Source of the DNA: Solirubrobacterales bacterium
Lineage (GTDB): Bacteria > Actinomycetota > Thermoleophilia > Solirubrobacterales > Solirubrobacteraceae
Assembly: GCA_003133565.1 (NCBI GenBank)
Contig: PKYB01000042.1
Location: forward strand, 10,053 to 74,052
DNA: 64,000 nt
Reading direction: 5' to 3'
The position numbers were made by a program, and so were the translations under genes. Below are positions 15,904-23,789 of this stretch, in pieces (the stretch's first letter is position 1; the number at the start of each line of letters is the position of its first letter). Below the pieces are notes generated by a model. It was given only the letters and a program-made list of their open reading frames with translations. It made no database searches and had not been told where the DNA came from.

Positions 15904-17856
15904 GTGAGGCGTATCGGTTGCGCTTTCGCTTGCGCGGCGCTCGCGCTGGCGGCCGGTGGGCCGCCCTCCACCGCCGCCGCGACGCCGCGTGTCCTGATTG
16001 CACTGGTCGGGCTCGGCGCCGGTGCGCCGGCGCGCGCAAGCTTGCTGGGGCGCTTTGCTGCTGATCCCCGGCTCGCGGCGTTCGGGCTGCTCGGCGCGAG
16101 CCTTGGTAACTACAACGAGCTGCAGACGCTGCTCGACATCACGCAGTCCGCGCGCGTGCCCTTCGTCGATTACACGCCCCGCTCGCCGGCGCCGCTGACG
16201 CTCGAGGCGAACGGCACGGTGCTCGGCTGGCCGGCCGAGCTAAAGCGCGCCCGTGGCGCCGACGCGAGCATCGAGCCCGGCCTTTTGGCCTCGCAAATCC
16301 CCGGCGGCAGCGCCTATGCGGCGATCGGAGCCAAGCCGGGCATCGACGCGCTGCTCGCGGCCGATCGCCGCGGCCATGTGGCGGCGGTGTCGCTCGGCGG
16401 CGGCGGATCGCTGCTGCGGCGCATCCGTGGCCTGCTGGCGACGCGGCGGCTCGTCGTTGCCGATCTTTCTTCCGGTGCTCTCGGCCTGAGAGAGCTCAAC
16501 CAGCTGCTCGCGAGCAGATCGGCGGGGGAGCTCGTCATCGGGCTCGAGCGGCCGCCGCGCACGTCCGCTTCGGCGCTACAAGCGCCGGCACTGCTCGCGA
16601 TCGCCACCAGCTCCATCGGTAGCGGGCGCGGCGCGCTGCGGACGGCGACGACGCGAATCGACGGTCTCGTCACGACGCTCGATTTGGCCCCGACGATCCT
16701 TGACTGGCTTGACCTGCGCGAGCCGAGCGCGTTTGTCGGTCAGAGGATCACAGTCGGCGCTCCCCGGAGCGCGGCCGCGCTCAGCGCCTTCGCGGCGCGC
16801 CTCAAAGTGATCGGGCACCGGCGCACGCCGGCGATTGCCGCCTTCCTCATCGCCTGGCTCGCCCTCCTCGCGAGCGCGGCGGTGCTCTGGCGCCGCGCGG
16901 GCCTTGCGCGCGCGCTGCGGCTCGGCGGCCTCGCGGCGCTCTGGGCGCCGACGACGATTCTCATGGCGGCAGCCCTGGAGCCGAGCGAAGCCGTTGAGAT
17001 CGCGGTGATCGTCGGCGGCGCTTTCGCGCTGGGCTTTGCAACCGATCGGCTGGCGCGCTGGCCGCGGGGGCCGGCGATCCCCGCGGCGGTCGGGATCGTG
17101 CTCTACAGCGTCGATCTCGCGCGTGGCTCGCCCTTGATCGTGCGCTCGCTGCTCGGCCCGAACCCGATCTCCGGCGCGCGATTCTTCGGCGTCGGCAACG
17201 AGCTGTCGGCGGTACTACCGATCCTGCTGTTCGCGGGACTCGCCGCGGCGTTGCCCCAGCGGCCAGCGAGTCGCCGCGACGCCGCACGGTTCGCCGCCGC
17301 CGGCGCGCTCGTGACGCTGATCTGCAGCTGGGGACCGCTCGGCGCGAACGTCGGTGCGATCTTCACCGTCGGCGTCGGCAGCGTGGTCGCAACGATCTTG
17401 CTCGTGCCCGGTCGCATCAGCGCTCGACGCGTGGCGCTCGCTGTCGCGGTGCCGCTGGTCGGTTTGGGGCTGCTCGCCGCGCTTGACCTTGCCAGCGGCG
17501 GCGGAGCCCAGTATACGCGCGAGGTCGTACACGCCGACTCGCTCGCGGCCCTGATCGACACGCTGGGGCGCCGGCTCCGAGAGGCCTGGCTGACCTTGCG
17601 CGGCGGTGCCACGGCGCTCGCGGTCCTCGCCGCGCTCGCGGTCGCCGCAGCGCTCCATCGGCTGCGCGCGGGCGTGCTGGCGCCGGTCGCCGGCGCCAAC
17701 GCCTGGGGCGCAGCGCTGGCCGGAGGCTTCGCCGGTGCCCTGGTCGGATCGATCGCGAACGACTCGGGCGCACGGCTCCTGCTGGTCGGCTGCTTCGCGC
17801 TCGTCTGCGTGCTTGCCTACATCCGCGGCGCGCCGGCGCCGACTACTTCCCCGTAG
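15904..17856 (+). CDS. alkaline-phosphatase-like domain joined to a polytopic membrane domain, unknown function
   Basis: A 650-residue protein starting at GTG 15904. A signal peptide (about 1-26) is followed by an extracellular domain of roughly 280 residues. Near the end of that domain it reads TTRIDGLVTTLDLAPTILDWL, a segment characteristic of the alkaline phosphatase/sulfatase superfamily, where it precedes the membrane part. The rest has about ten hydrophobic segments and the sequence LLGPNPISGARFFGVGNELSA. The usual metal-binding Asp and His residues of active enzymes are not evident at the start (VLIALVGLGAG), so enzymatic activity is doubtful. Proteins of this plan occur in actinobacteria without assigned function. 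It ends two bases before a convergent gene. Confidence 0.68.
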   Translation: MRRIGCAFACAALALAAGGPPSTAAATPRVLIALVGLGAGAPARASLLGRFAADPRLAAFGLLGASLGNYNELQTLLDITQSARVPFVDYTPRSPAPLTLEANGTVLGWPAELKRARGADASIEPGLLASQIPGGSAYAAIGAKPGIDALLAADRRGHVAAVSLGGGGSLLRRIRGLLATRRLVVADLSSGALGLRELNQLLASRSAGELVIGLERPPRTSASALQAPALLAIATSSIGSGRGALRTATTRIDGLVTTLDLAPTILDWLDLREPSAFVGQRITVGAPRSAAALSAFAARLKVIGHRRTPAIAAFLIAWLALLASAAVLWRRAGLARALRLGGLAALWAPTTILMAAALEPSEAVEIAVIVGGAFALGFATDRLARWPRGPAIPAAVGIVLYSVDLARGSPLIVRSLLGPNPISGARFFGVGNELSAVLPILLFAGLAAALPQRPASRRDAARFAAAGALVTLICSWGPLGANVGAIFTVGVGSVVATILLVPGRISARRVALAVAVPLVGLGLLAALDLASGGGAQYTREVVHADSLAALIDTLGRRLREAWLTLRGGATALAVLAALAVAAALHRLRAGVLAPVAGANAWGAALAGGFAGALVGSIANDSGARLLLVGCFALVCVLAYIRGAPAPTTSP

Positions 17857-17858
17857 CG

Positions 17859-18113
17859 CTACTGCAGCTGGTCGATAAAGGTGTAGATGACCATCAGGCT
17901 GACGAGGACGACGAAGACTCGAAGCGCCCACAGTGCCGTGGTGGTGCGCGCGCTGAGGGTCGCTCGCGCGACCGGCTGCGAGGTCGCGGCGACAAACTGG
18001 TCGCGCTCGAGGTTCATGATCAGCTCGTCCTCGTAGCGCTCTTCCGCGTGCGGGTCCGCCTTGGCCGCGGGTGCGTCGTGGTGGCGGTCGCGGGTTTTTG
18101 GTGGTGTGCTCAC
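17859..18113 (-). CDS. small single-span membrane protein translationally coupled to the Nramp transporter
   Basis: An 84-residue product. GTG at 18113 overlaps the TGA of the transporter gene (GTGA), so its translation is almost certainly coupled. The first roughly 55 residues are polar and charged (RYEDELIMNLERDQF near 27-40), followed by one TM (about 60-80, LWALRVFVVLVSLMVIYTFI) and a four-residue tail. That gives a cytoplasmic domain with a C-terminal tail anchor. It could be a small accessory or regulatory subunit of the transporter; this is inferred only from the fixed gene order. I know no family for it. Confidence 0.72.
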   Translation of the reverse strand: MSTPPKTRDRHHDAPAAKADPHAEERYEDELIMNLERDQFVAATSQPVARATLSARTTTALWALRVFVVLVSLMVIYTFIDQLQ

Positions 18114-19495
18114 GCCGGGATGAGATGGACGGTCTGGAGGAAGGAGTCGATGCCGTAGGCGGCGCCGCAGAGTCCGACGAACGCGATCACTGCGATCCCG
18201 ATCACGTTCGTCGAGCGCTTGTTGGCCCAGGCTCCCATCAGGCCTTTGTCGTTCGCGAGCATGACCATCAGGACGAGGCTGACAGGGAGCAGCACGGTCG
18301 CGAGCACGTTTGCGTTGAGCGCGATCGAGAGCAGCGGCGCGCCGGGGATGAGGATCACTGCGGCGGCGATCAACGCGACGCCGATGTTTGCCGCATAGAA
18401 GAGCGCGGCGTTGCGCGGCGAGCTGTTGAAGCTGTGCGAGACGCCGACGCACTCGCCCGCGGCATAGGCGGTGCTCGCAGAGATCGTGAGGATCGCCACC
18501 GCTCCGGCCTCGATCAGTCCGAGGGCGAACACGGTGCCGGCGGCGGAGCCGGCGACGTGCTTGAGCGCTTCGGGGAAGCCGGCGCCGGCGAAGCCCTGGA
18601 TGCCCGTGCCGTTGTGGGTGAGGAGCGCCGCTCCGGCGACCAGCGCGCCGATGCCAAAGATCGCCGCGAGCACCGCGCCGACCGCCGTGTCGTAGCGGCC
18701 GTGGTTGATGTCACGCGGCGTCATACCTTTGTCAGCCGACGCGCTCTGCTGGAAGAAGATCATCCAGGGCGTCACCGTGGCGCCGATCGTCGAGGCCAGC
18801 AGCAGCAGCAGCGTGTTGAAGCTGCCGCCGGGGAAGGGGCTGAAGGACAAGGACCGGGCAAGCGCGCCGACGTCGGGCTTGACGAGGATCGCGGCGAGCA
18901 GGAAGAGGCCGTTGAAGAGCGCCATGCCGAGGACGATGCGCTCCCAGCGCCAGTAGCGCCCGCCGCTCAGCGTGAACACGACGAGCGCGAGGCCGAGTGC
19001 GACGGCCACGCCCGCGCCGAGGTGGAAGTAGGCGAGTCCGACACGAATCGAGACGAACTCCGCGACGAGCGTGACGAGGTTGGTGAGCGTGAGGTCGCCG
19101 GCGCCGAACCAGCCCCAGACCTTGCCGAGTCGCTGCAGCACCAGCTCGCCGTAGCCGCGGTGGGTGACGGCACCAATGCGCATGCACATCTCCTGGCAGA
19201 CGTAGGCCATCAAGAACAGCAGCGGGATGAATGGAACGAAGAAGCCGAGCCCATACTGGGCGCCGTCGGAGGCGTAGGCGATCATGCTCGGCCCGTCGTT
19301 CTCGCCGAGCATCGCGAGGATCCCGGGGCCGACAAGCAGCCACAGCAGCTTCCAGCGCTTGCTGTGCTTGCGCGCGCTATAGACTCGCTCGCGGTCAACC
19401 GAGCGTGCCGCGTCCTCGTGGGTGAGCGGCGGCTCCCCGTCGCGGATCGGCGGCAGGCCGAGCGCCGGGGAGCTACTCGCTTTAGTCGCCGCCAT
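18110..19495 (-). CDS. Nramp/SLC11-like divalent metal transporter with non-canonical metal site
   Basis: A 461-residue protein with about eleven membrane segments. The family is recognisable from LVGPGILAMLGENDGPSMIAYAS in TM1 (residues 55-75), RIGAVTHRGYGEL after TM2 and GATVTPWMIFFQQSA in TM6 (near 238-252). In Mn/Fe transporters TM1 carries Asp-Pro-Gly-Asn and TM6 carries Met-Pro-His. Here these positions read Glu-Asn-Asp-Gly-Pro-Ser and Thr-Pro-Trp, so the soft Met ligand is absent, as in the magnesium-transporting branch (NRMT). The upstream DtxR-type regulator overlaps its start by 14 bases, which argues for control by Mn or Fe. Substrate is therefore open. ATG at 19495 was chosen over a longer shadow start. 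Confidence 0.88.
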   Translation of the reverse strand: MAATKASSSPALGLPPIRDGEPPLTHEDAARSVDRERVYSARKHSKRWKLLWLLVGPGILAMLGENDGPSMIAYASDGAQYGLGFFVPFIPLLFLMAYVCQEMCMRIGAVTHRGYGELVLQRLGKVWGWFGAGDLTLTNLVTLVAEFVSIRVGLAYFHLGAGVAVALGLALVVFTLSGGRYWRWERIVLGMALFNGLFLLAAILVKPDVGALARSLSFSPFPGGSFNTLLLLLASTIGATVTPWMIFFQQSASADKGMTPRDINHGRYDTAVGAVLAAIFGIGALVAGAALLTHNGTGIQGFAGAGFPEALKHVAGSAAGTVFALGLIEAGAVAILTISASTAYAAGECVGVSHSFNSSPRNAALFYAANIGVALIAAAVILIPGAPLLSIALNANVLATVLLPVSLVLMVMLANDKGLMGAWANKRSTNVIGIAVIAFVGLCGAAYGIDSFLQTVHLIPA

Positions 19496-20213
19496 CGTCT
19501 GCCTCCGTGCGGCTCGGGCTGCGCGGCTCGCGCGAGGAGGGGTCCACCTCAACACGCATCGCCGCGGCGAGCTGGCCACCGATCGCGTGCTCGCGCCCGG
19601 CGAAGAGCACGAAGAGGGGGCCGCCGAACGGCTGCCGCTCGCGCACCGTGAGGCGATCGCCCGGTGAGATGCCACACTCCGCGAGGTAGCGGAGCATCTC
19701 GGGGTCGGAGTCCGAGACGCGCACGAACACGCCCTCGTCGCCGGCCTCCAGATCCTCGAGGCTGTAAGTCGAGCGTTCGTCCATTTCGAGCTCGGCGCTC
19801 GGGATCGGGTCGCCGTGCGGGTCGACCGTCGGATTGCCGAGCTTCGCCGCGATCAATTGCTCGAGATCCTCTGACAGCACGTGCTCGAGGACCTCTGCCT
19901 CCGCGTGAACCTGATCCCAGGGCATCCCCAGGGCGTCGGCGAGGAAGCTCTCGAGCAGGCGGTGGTGGCGGATCACCTCGAGCGCGAGCCGCCGACCGTC
20001 GAGCGTGAGGCGCACCCCCCGGTAGGGGACGTGCGTGGTCAATCCCAGCTCGTCGAGCCGCTTGAGCATCGCCGAGACGGAGCCGGGGGTGATGCCCAGT
20101 CGCTCGGCGAGGGCGTTGGTCGAAACCGGCTCACCGCTGCGGGACTCGAGGGCGAAGATCGCCTTCGAGTAGTCCTCGATCGCCGTCGAGCGCAACGGAG
20201 CGTTGGCTGCCAC
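19482..20213 (-). CDS. DtxR/MntR-family metal-dependent transcriptional regulator
   Basis: A 243-residue repressor-type regulator. A winged helix-turn-helix (STAIEDYSKAIFALE...LAERLGITPGSVSAMLKRL) occupies residues 8-65. The metal-binding/dimerisation domain follows, with HHRLLESFLADALGMPWDQVHAEAEVLEH, where the His and Glu residues match known ligands in DtxR, MntR and IdeR. A C-terminal SH3-like FeoA domain (VRVSDSDPEMLRYLAECGISPGDRLTVRER) lies at about 155-220. It is the first gene of a coupled leftward unit with the Nramp transporter and a small membrane protein, so it probably senses Mn or Fe and controls this unit. A 10-bp palindrome lies 13 bases upstream of the start. Confidence 0.93.
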   Translation of the reverse strand: MAANAPLRSTAIEDYSKAIFALESRSGEPVSTNALAERLGITPGSVSAMLKRLDELGLTTHVPYRGVRLTLDGRRLALEVIRHHRLLESFLADALGMPWDQVHAEAEVLEHVLSEDLEQLIAAKLGNPTVDPHGDPIPSAELEMDERSTYSLEDLEAGDEGVFVRVSDSDPEMLRYLAECGISPGDRLTVRERQPFGGPLFVLFAGREHAIGGQLAAAMRVEVDPSSREPRSPSRTEADDGGD

Positions 20214-20225
20214 TAGAAGAGGTTA

Positions 20226-20235
20226 TGGCATGCCA
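20226..20235. promoter_or_regulatory. candidate operator palindrome upstream of the DtxR-type regulator
   Basis: TGGCATGCCA is perfectly symmetric and lies just before the start of the regulator gene, where autoregulation would occur. About 12 bases further out the sequence CAAGGCTTG is also symmetric. Neither matches the classic DtxR or MntR consensus closely, so this is only a candidate site. Confidence 0.3.
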
Positions 20236-20507
20236 AGAGATTGGTCAAGGCTTGCCAGCAAATGAACTTCCGCGGTGGCAAAGTCCCTTGTCACGGCGCT
20301 CCGAGAGGCCTAACCAGAGCACAACTTGCGCCAACTCGAACCAAATCAATGCTCTGCCACGCTTATACCGCTCTTATGGAATGGGCCTTGTTCGACGGGC
20401 CGGTTGGCGGCGGGTGCAGCGGGGCGGCCGCGGTCCGGCGCTAAGGCGCTGCGACCAATCCGCTTTCGAGCCGTGGCCTGAGCACCCGCGATCAGCGTAA
20501 GGGCCGG
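20236..20507. other. intergenic region without recognised gene
   Basis: This gap lies between the divergent metal regulator and the CDF protein. It must carry the promoters of both. Short open frames here have no convincing start site or family, and I see no RNA structure I can name. Confidence 0.5.
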
Positions 20508-21332
20508 GTGATCACGCATCATTTGGTCATGCACGAGACGCCTACCCATCGCCACGGCCGACACGCGCATAGCCATCCTCATCACGAGGCGCACCGGCAC
20601 CTGCGACACCCGGCGCGCTCACGGCCCACTGGCGAGACACCCGAGGACCGGCACCAGCACCGCCACGTGGAAGACCACCGCTCCGACGACCCCACCGACC
20701 ACGACCACGGCGAGCACGGCCACAGCCACGGCCTGGTCGACGAATCGATCAAGCGCTCGCGCGAGGGCCTGCGGGCGGTCGCGCTCTCACTTGCGCTGCT
20801 CGGCGTGGCGGCCGTGCTTCAGGCGCTCGTGTTCGCAGCCTCAGGCAGCATCGCCCTGCTCGCCGACCTGATTCACAACGGCGGCGATGCACTGACCGCG
20901 GTGCCACTCGGCATCGCGTTCCTGCTGCGTTCGCGCCGGGCTGAAAGATACGCGGGGCTTGCCGTTGTCGCGACGATCTTCATCTCGGCGGTTGTCGCTG
21001 CCGTCGAAGCCATCGATCGACTCATTCACCCCAGCACACCGACCCACCTATGGTTCCTCGCTGCGGCTGGCGTGATCGGGTTTCTCGGCAACTGGGCGGC
21101 TTCGCAGGTGCGTACGCGAGCCGGTCAGCGCCTGCGCTCGGCCGCACTGACCGCTGACGGTAACCACGCTCGCGTGGACGCCTTCGTCTCGCTCGCTGTG
21201 ATCCTCAGCGCCTGCGTCATCGCCCTCGGCGCACCCGTCGCCGACCCACTCATCGGCCTTGCGATCACGCTCGTCATCCTGCGCATCACCTGGTCGTCGT
21301 GGCTGACCGTCCGCGCCGAGGTCAGCCCCTAA
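20508..21332 (+). CDS. His-rich cation diffusion facilitator lacking the C-terminal cytoplasmic domain
   Basis: A 274-residue CDF-like zinc/divalent cation exporter. The first roughly 75 residues hold more than twenty His residues, often in His-x-His pattern, a probable metal-buffering arm. Six membrane segments follow. TM2 carries DLIHNGGDA and TM5 carries DGNHARVDAFVS, whose His and Asp pairs form the transport site in YiiP/CzcD-type proteins. The sequence stops shortly after TM6, so the usual roughly 80-residue metal-sensing C-terminal domain is missing. GTG at 20508 or ATG at 20529 could start it. It is divergent from the DtxR-Nramp unit, giving importer and exporter side by side. Confidence 0.85.
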   Translation: MITHHLVMHETPTHRHGRHAHSHPHHEAHRHLRHPARSRPTGETPEDRHQHRHVEDHRSDDPTDHDHGEHGHSHGLVDESIKRSREGLRAVALSLALLGVAAVLQALVFAASGSIALLADLIHNGGDALTAVPLGIAFLLRSRRAERYAGLAVVATIFISAVVAAVEAIDRLIHPSTPTHLWFLAAAGVIGFLGNWAASQVRTRAGQRLRSAALTADGNHARVDAFVSLAVILSACVIALGAPVADPLIGLAITLVILRITWSSWLTVRAEVSP

Positions 21333-21343
21333 CGCGTACGGCA

Positions 21344-21432
21344 CGGAGAGGGAGGGATTCGAACCCTCGGACGAAGTTTCCCCCGTCACGCGATTTCCAG
21401 TCGCGCCCGTTCAACCGCTCCGGCACCTCTCC
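21344..21432 (-). tRNA. tRNA-Ser(GGA)
   Basis: On the minus strand the acceptor stem GGAGAGG pairs with CCTCTCC. The anticodon arm is CGCGA-CTGGAAA-TCGCG, giving anticodon GGA. The long variable arm is typical of class II tRNAs, and the T arm is GAGGG-TTCGAAT-CCCTC. The discriminator base is G, as expected for tRNA-Ser. CCA is not encoded. It reads UCC and UCU serine codons. Confidence 0.96.
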
Positions 21433-21482
21433 AGGCGTGAGCGAAGCCCAAGGCTATGCCACGCGGTATCCTGCCGCTCAGG

Positions 21483-21653
21483 ATGCTCGCATTCAGCGAA
21501 GCCGTCGACAAGACATTCGGCTTGGTCGCCGTCTTCGGCGGCATCGGCGTCGTCGCCAATGTGTTGATCGTCTACATCCTGCTCCAGGTGCGAGGCGAGC
21601 ATCAGCAGAACGAGCAGTACCGCGCTGAGCGCCAGCGGCGCTTCGGCAGCTAG
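21483..21653 (+). CDS. small single-span membrane protein, unknown function
   Basis: A 56-residue product with a short N-terminal segment (MLAFSEAVDKTFG), one TM at about 12-33 (VAVFGGIGVVANVLIVYILLQV) and a charged Gln/Arg/Glu-rich tail. I do not know its family. Met at 21483 was preferred over one nine codons earlier because the hydrophobic span then begins at a usual distance. It lies about 50 bases from the 5' end of the divergent tRNA-Ser gene. Confidence 0.55.
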   Translation: MLAFSEAVDKTFGLVAVFGGIGVVANVLIVYILLQVRGEHQQNEQYRAERQRRFGS

Positions 21654-21685
21654 CAAGCCGGTACTCGAGCGCCGCTGCGCGCCTT

Positions 21686-22792
21686 TCAGGAAAGCGTGAT
21701 CGCGTAGATCTGCGAGCTTGCCTGGCCGCTTGGTTCGGCGCCTCCGGCCAGCAGGATCTTCTTGTCCGAGAGTCCCACGGCGTCGGCGCCAGCCAACTGC
21801 AGCGGCAGCGAGCCAACGCGCGTGACGCGTCCGCTGCTCGGTGCGATCGAGAAGATCGCGTCCGTTTCGCTACCGCTCGAGTTGCCTTCGCCGCCGAGCA
21901 CGATGATCTGGTGGTCGAGGCCGGCGACCGCCGTCTGCGTCAACGCGACCGGCAAGGCGCCTAGCTTGCTGACCGCGTCGGTGCTCGGATCGAAGCGGTA
22001 GATCGTCTTGCTCGCCGATCCGTCGTCAGAACCGCCGACGATGTAGATCTTGCCGCCAATCGCCACTGCAGCGGCGTGCGTCAACGGTTCGGGCAGCGTC
22101 GCGACGCTGTTGGTGCCGTTGGCGGCGCTGTAGGAAACGATCGAGTCGAGATCGGCGCTACCGCTGGAGCCACCGATCACATATGCGGTGTCGCCGATCG
22201 CCGCGACCGCGGCATCGACCGTGGGTTGGGGAAGCTCGCCGACGTTCGTCGGGTTCGCGCCGGCCGCGCTCATCGCGAGGATCGAAGCCGTCGGGTTGCT
22301 GTCGGCTCCACCGAAGAGATAGACGCTTGAGCCGAGCCGCGCCGCGCCCGATCCGGCCAGCGGCAGCGGGAGCTGGCCGGGCGAGGACGTGCTCGCGCCA
22401 TCGAAGCTCTGGATCTCATCGAGCGGCGTTGCCGCGGAGTCGAGCCCGCCGAAGAACAGCGCGCCAGTCGAGTCGAGTGTCACCGCGGAGCCGGCGCTGA
22501 TCGCGCTTGCGAGCGTGCCGATCGGCTTTACGGCGACGCTTACTCGTATGCCGCTCCCGGCGCGTTTGGACGCCGCCGAACGCGTGGCCGTGCGCTTGAG
22601 GCTTGAAGTGTTGCTGGCCGCCGAGCCGCCGAGGTGCACCCCGAGCGTCAGGGCCGTGACCACGAGAACTGCAAGGGCCGCGGCGAGCAGTGCTCCGAAG
22701 GCCCGCAGGCGGCGGCGCTTGCGTGCCACGCGGGCCGTCGGCGAGCGTCGTCGCGGCGAGTGGACCTGAGTCTGGGCTTGTACCTCGCTCAC
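21686..22792 (-). CDS. membrane-anchored kelch-type beta-propeller protein
   Basis: A 368-residue protein. A basic cytoplasmic start and one TM at about 33-54 lead into an extracellular part with about six repeats of the kelch pattern: a hydrophobic strand, a Gly-Gly pair, and a later Tyr or Phe with an Asp-containing loop. Examples are SVYLFGGAD, TAYVIGGSS, KIYIVGGSDD, QIIVLGGEG and KILLAGGAEP. The repeats form a beta-propeller, usually used for binding. No catalytic residues are evident. It has no close operon partner. Confidence 0.82.
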   Translation of the reverse strand: MSEVQAQTQVHSPRRRSPTARVARKRRRLRAFGALLAAALAVLVVTALTLGVHLGGSAASNTSSLKRTATRSAASKRAGSGIRVSVAVKPIGTLASAISAGSAVTLDSTGALFFGGLDSAATPLDEIQSFDGASTSSPGQLPLPLAGSGAARLGSSVYLFGGADSNPTASILAMSAAGANPTNVGELPQPTVDAAVAAIGDTAYVIGGSSGSADLDSIVSYSAANGTNSVATLPEPLTHAAAVAIGGKIYIVGGSDDGSASKTIYRFDPSTDAVSKLGALPVALTQTAVAGLDHQIIVLGGEGNSSGSETDAIFSIAPSSGRVTRVGSLPLQLAGADAVGLSDKKILLAGGAEPSGQASSQIYAITLS

Positions 22793-23015
22793 GCTCGCGT
22801 CATCTCTCGGCGTGCGTTGGCCCTTGGTCGCGCGAAGATGACCGCCGCCCGAAGATCACACCGATGGTCACTATGCGCCAAATCATGGGGAGCGCCCCAC
22901 GTGCCTCGCTCGCGAGCGGCAATTAACTGTAGAAGGGATCGGACCAGCCGGGTGAGCCGTTGTCAAGCACAAACGTGGTCTCGTAGGCTAGACACATCGT
23001 CGAGGCGGTAGTTGC

Positions 23016-23789
23016 GTGCGCCGTGGCGCCGAGAATGCGTCCTGGTCAGACGATCCGGGTAGCCTGCGTCAGATCTGCGGTCGCTACACAAACGTTGCTG
23101 ATCCAGCCGCGCTCGAGCAGCGTTTCGGCGTCACGATCCCGTTCAGCGAAGGCACGCGCCGCTACAACATCGCTCCGACCCAGACCGTCGTCGCAATCGT
23201 GCTCGGCGACGACGGCCTGCCCGAGGCGCGGGCGATGCGCTGGGGCCTGATCCCGCCTTGGGCAAAGGACGCGCGAATCGCCTACAAGATGATCAACGCG
23301 CGTTCGGAGACCGCCGACGAGAAGCCAGCGTACAAACGACTGATTGGGAGGGCGGCACGTCGCGCACTGCTGCCCGCCGATGGCTTTTATGAGTGGCTCG
23401 CGCCCGAGGATCGCAAGCAACCGCGTGTGCCGTTTCGCTTCACGCTGGCCGACGGATCACTGTTTGCGTTTGCGGGCCTGTGGACGCCGTCGTTTCTCGA
23501 GCCGGAGTCGCCGGATGGCGAGCGCGAGGAGATCGCGACGGTAACGATTCTCACGACCACCGCCAACGCGGTCGTCGCCCGTCTGCATGACCGGATGCCG
23601 GTGATCCTTCCCGACCACGGGAGCGAGCTGGCGTGGCTGTCGCCCGATCTCGACGCCGCCGCCGCAAAGGCGCTGTGCGTACCGCTCGCGCCGCAGTTGC
23701 TGGTCGCAACGCCCGCCAACCCGCTGCTCAACAAGGTCGCAAGCGGCGTACCGGAAGGGCCCGAGCTGCTGGTCGCCGCCGCGGCCTAA
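23016..23789 (+). CDS. SRAP-domain protein (YedK/HMCES family) with internal catalytic Cys
   Basis: SRAP proteins protect abasic sites in single-stranded DNA by forming a covalent thiazolidine link through an N-terminal Cys, exposed when the initiator Met is removed. The full active site is recognisable here: CGRYTNV, INARSET (Asn), DGFYEW (Glu) and LHDRMPVIL (His). However, the codon before TGC is ATC at 23073, not a normal start, and the only conventional start is GTG at 23016. That puts the Cys at residue 21 of 257. Either initiation occurs at ATC, the 20-residue leader is cleaved, or the base is an error. It converges with an esterase gene, and their stop codons overlap. Confidence 0.85.
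   Translation: MRRGAENASWSDDPGSLRQICGRYTNVADPAALEQRFGVTIPFSEGTRRYNIAPTQTVVAIVLGDDGLPEARAMRWGLIPPWAKDARIAYKMINARSETADEKPAYKRLIGRAARRALLPADGFYEWLAPEDRKQPRVPFRFTLADGSLFAFAGLWTPSFLEPESPDGEREEIATVTILTTTANAVVARLHDRMPVILPDHGSELAWLSPDLDAAAAKALCVPLAPQLLVATPANPLLNKVASGVPEGPELLVAAAA

Noticed and set aside
18071-19651. Long plus-strand frame over the Nramp gene, 526 residues
   Set aside because: It is antisense to the transporter and shows only repetitive Arg/Glu/Asp/Gly composition; the minus strand encodes a real polytopic protein.
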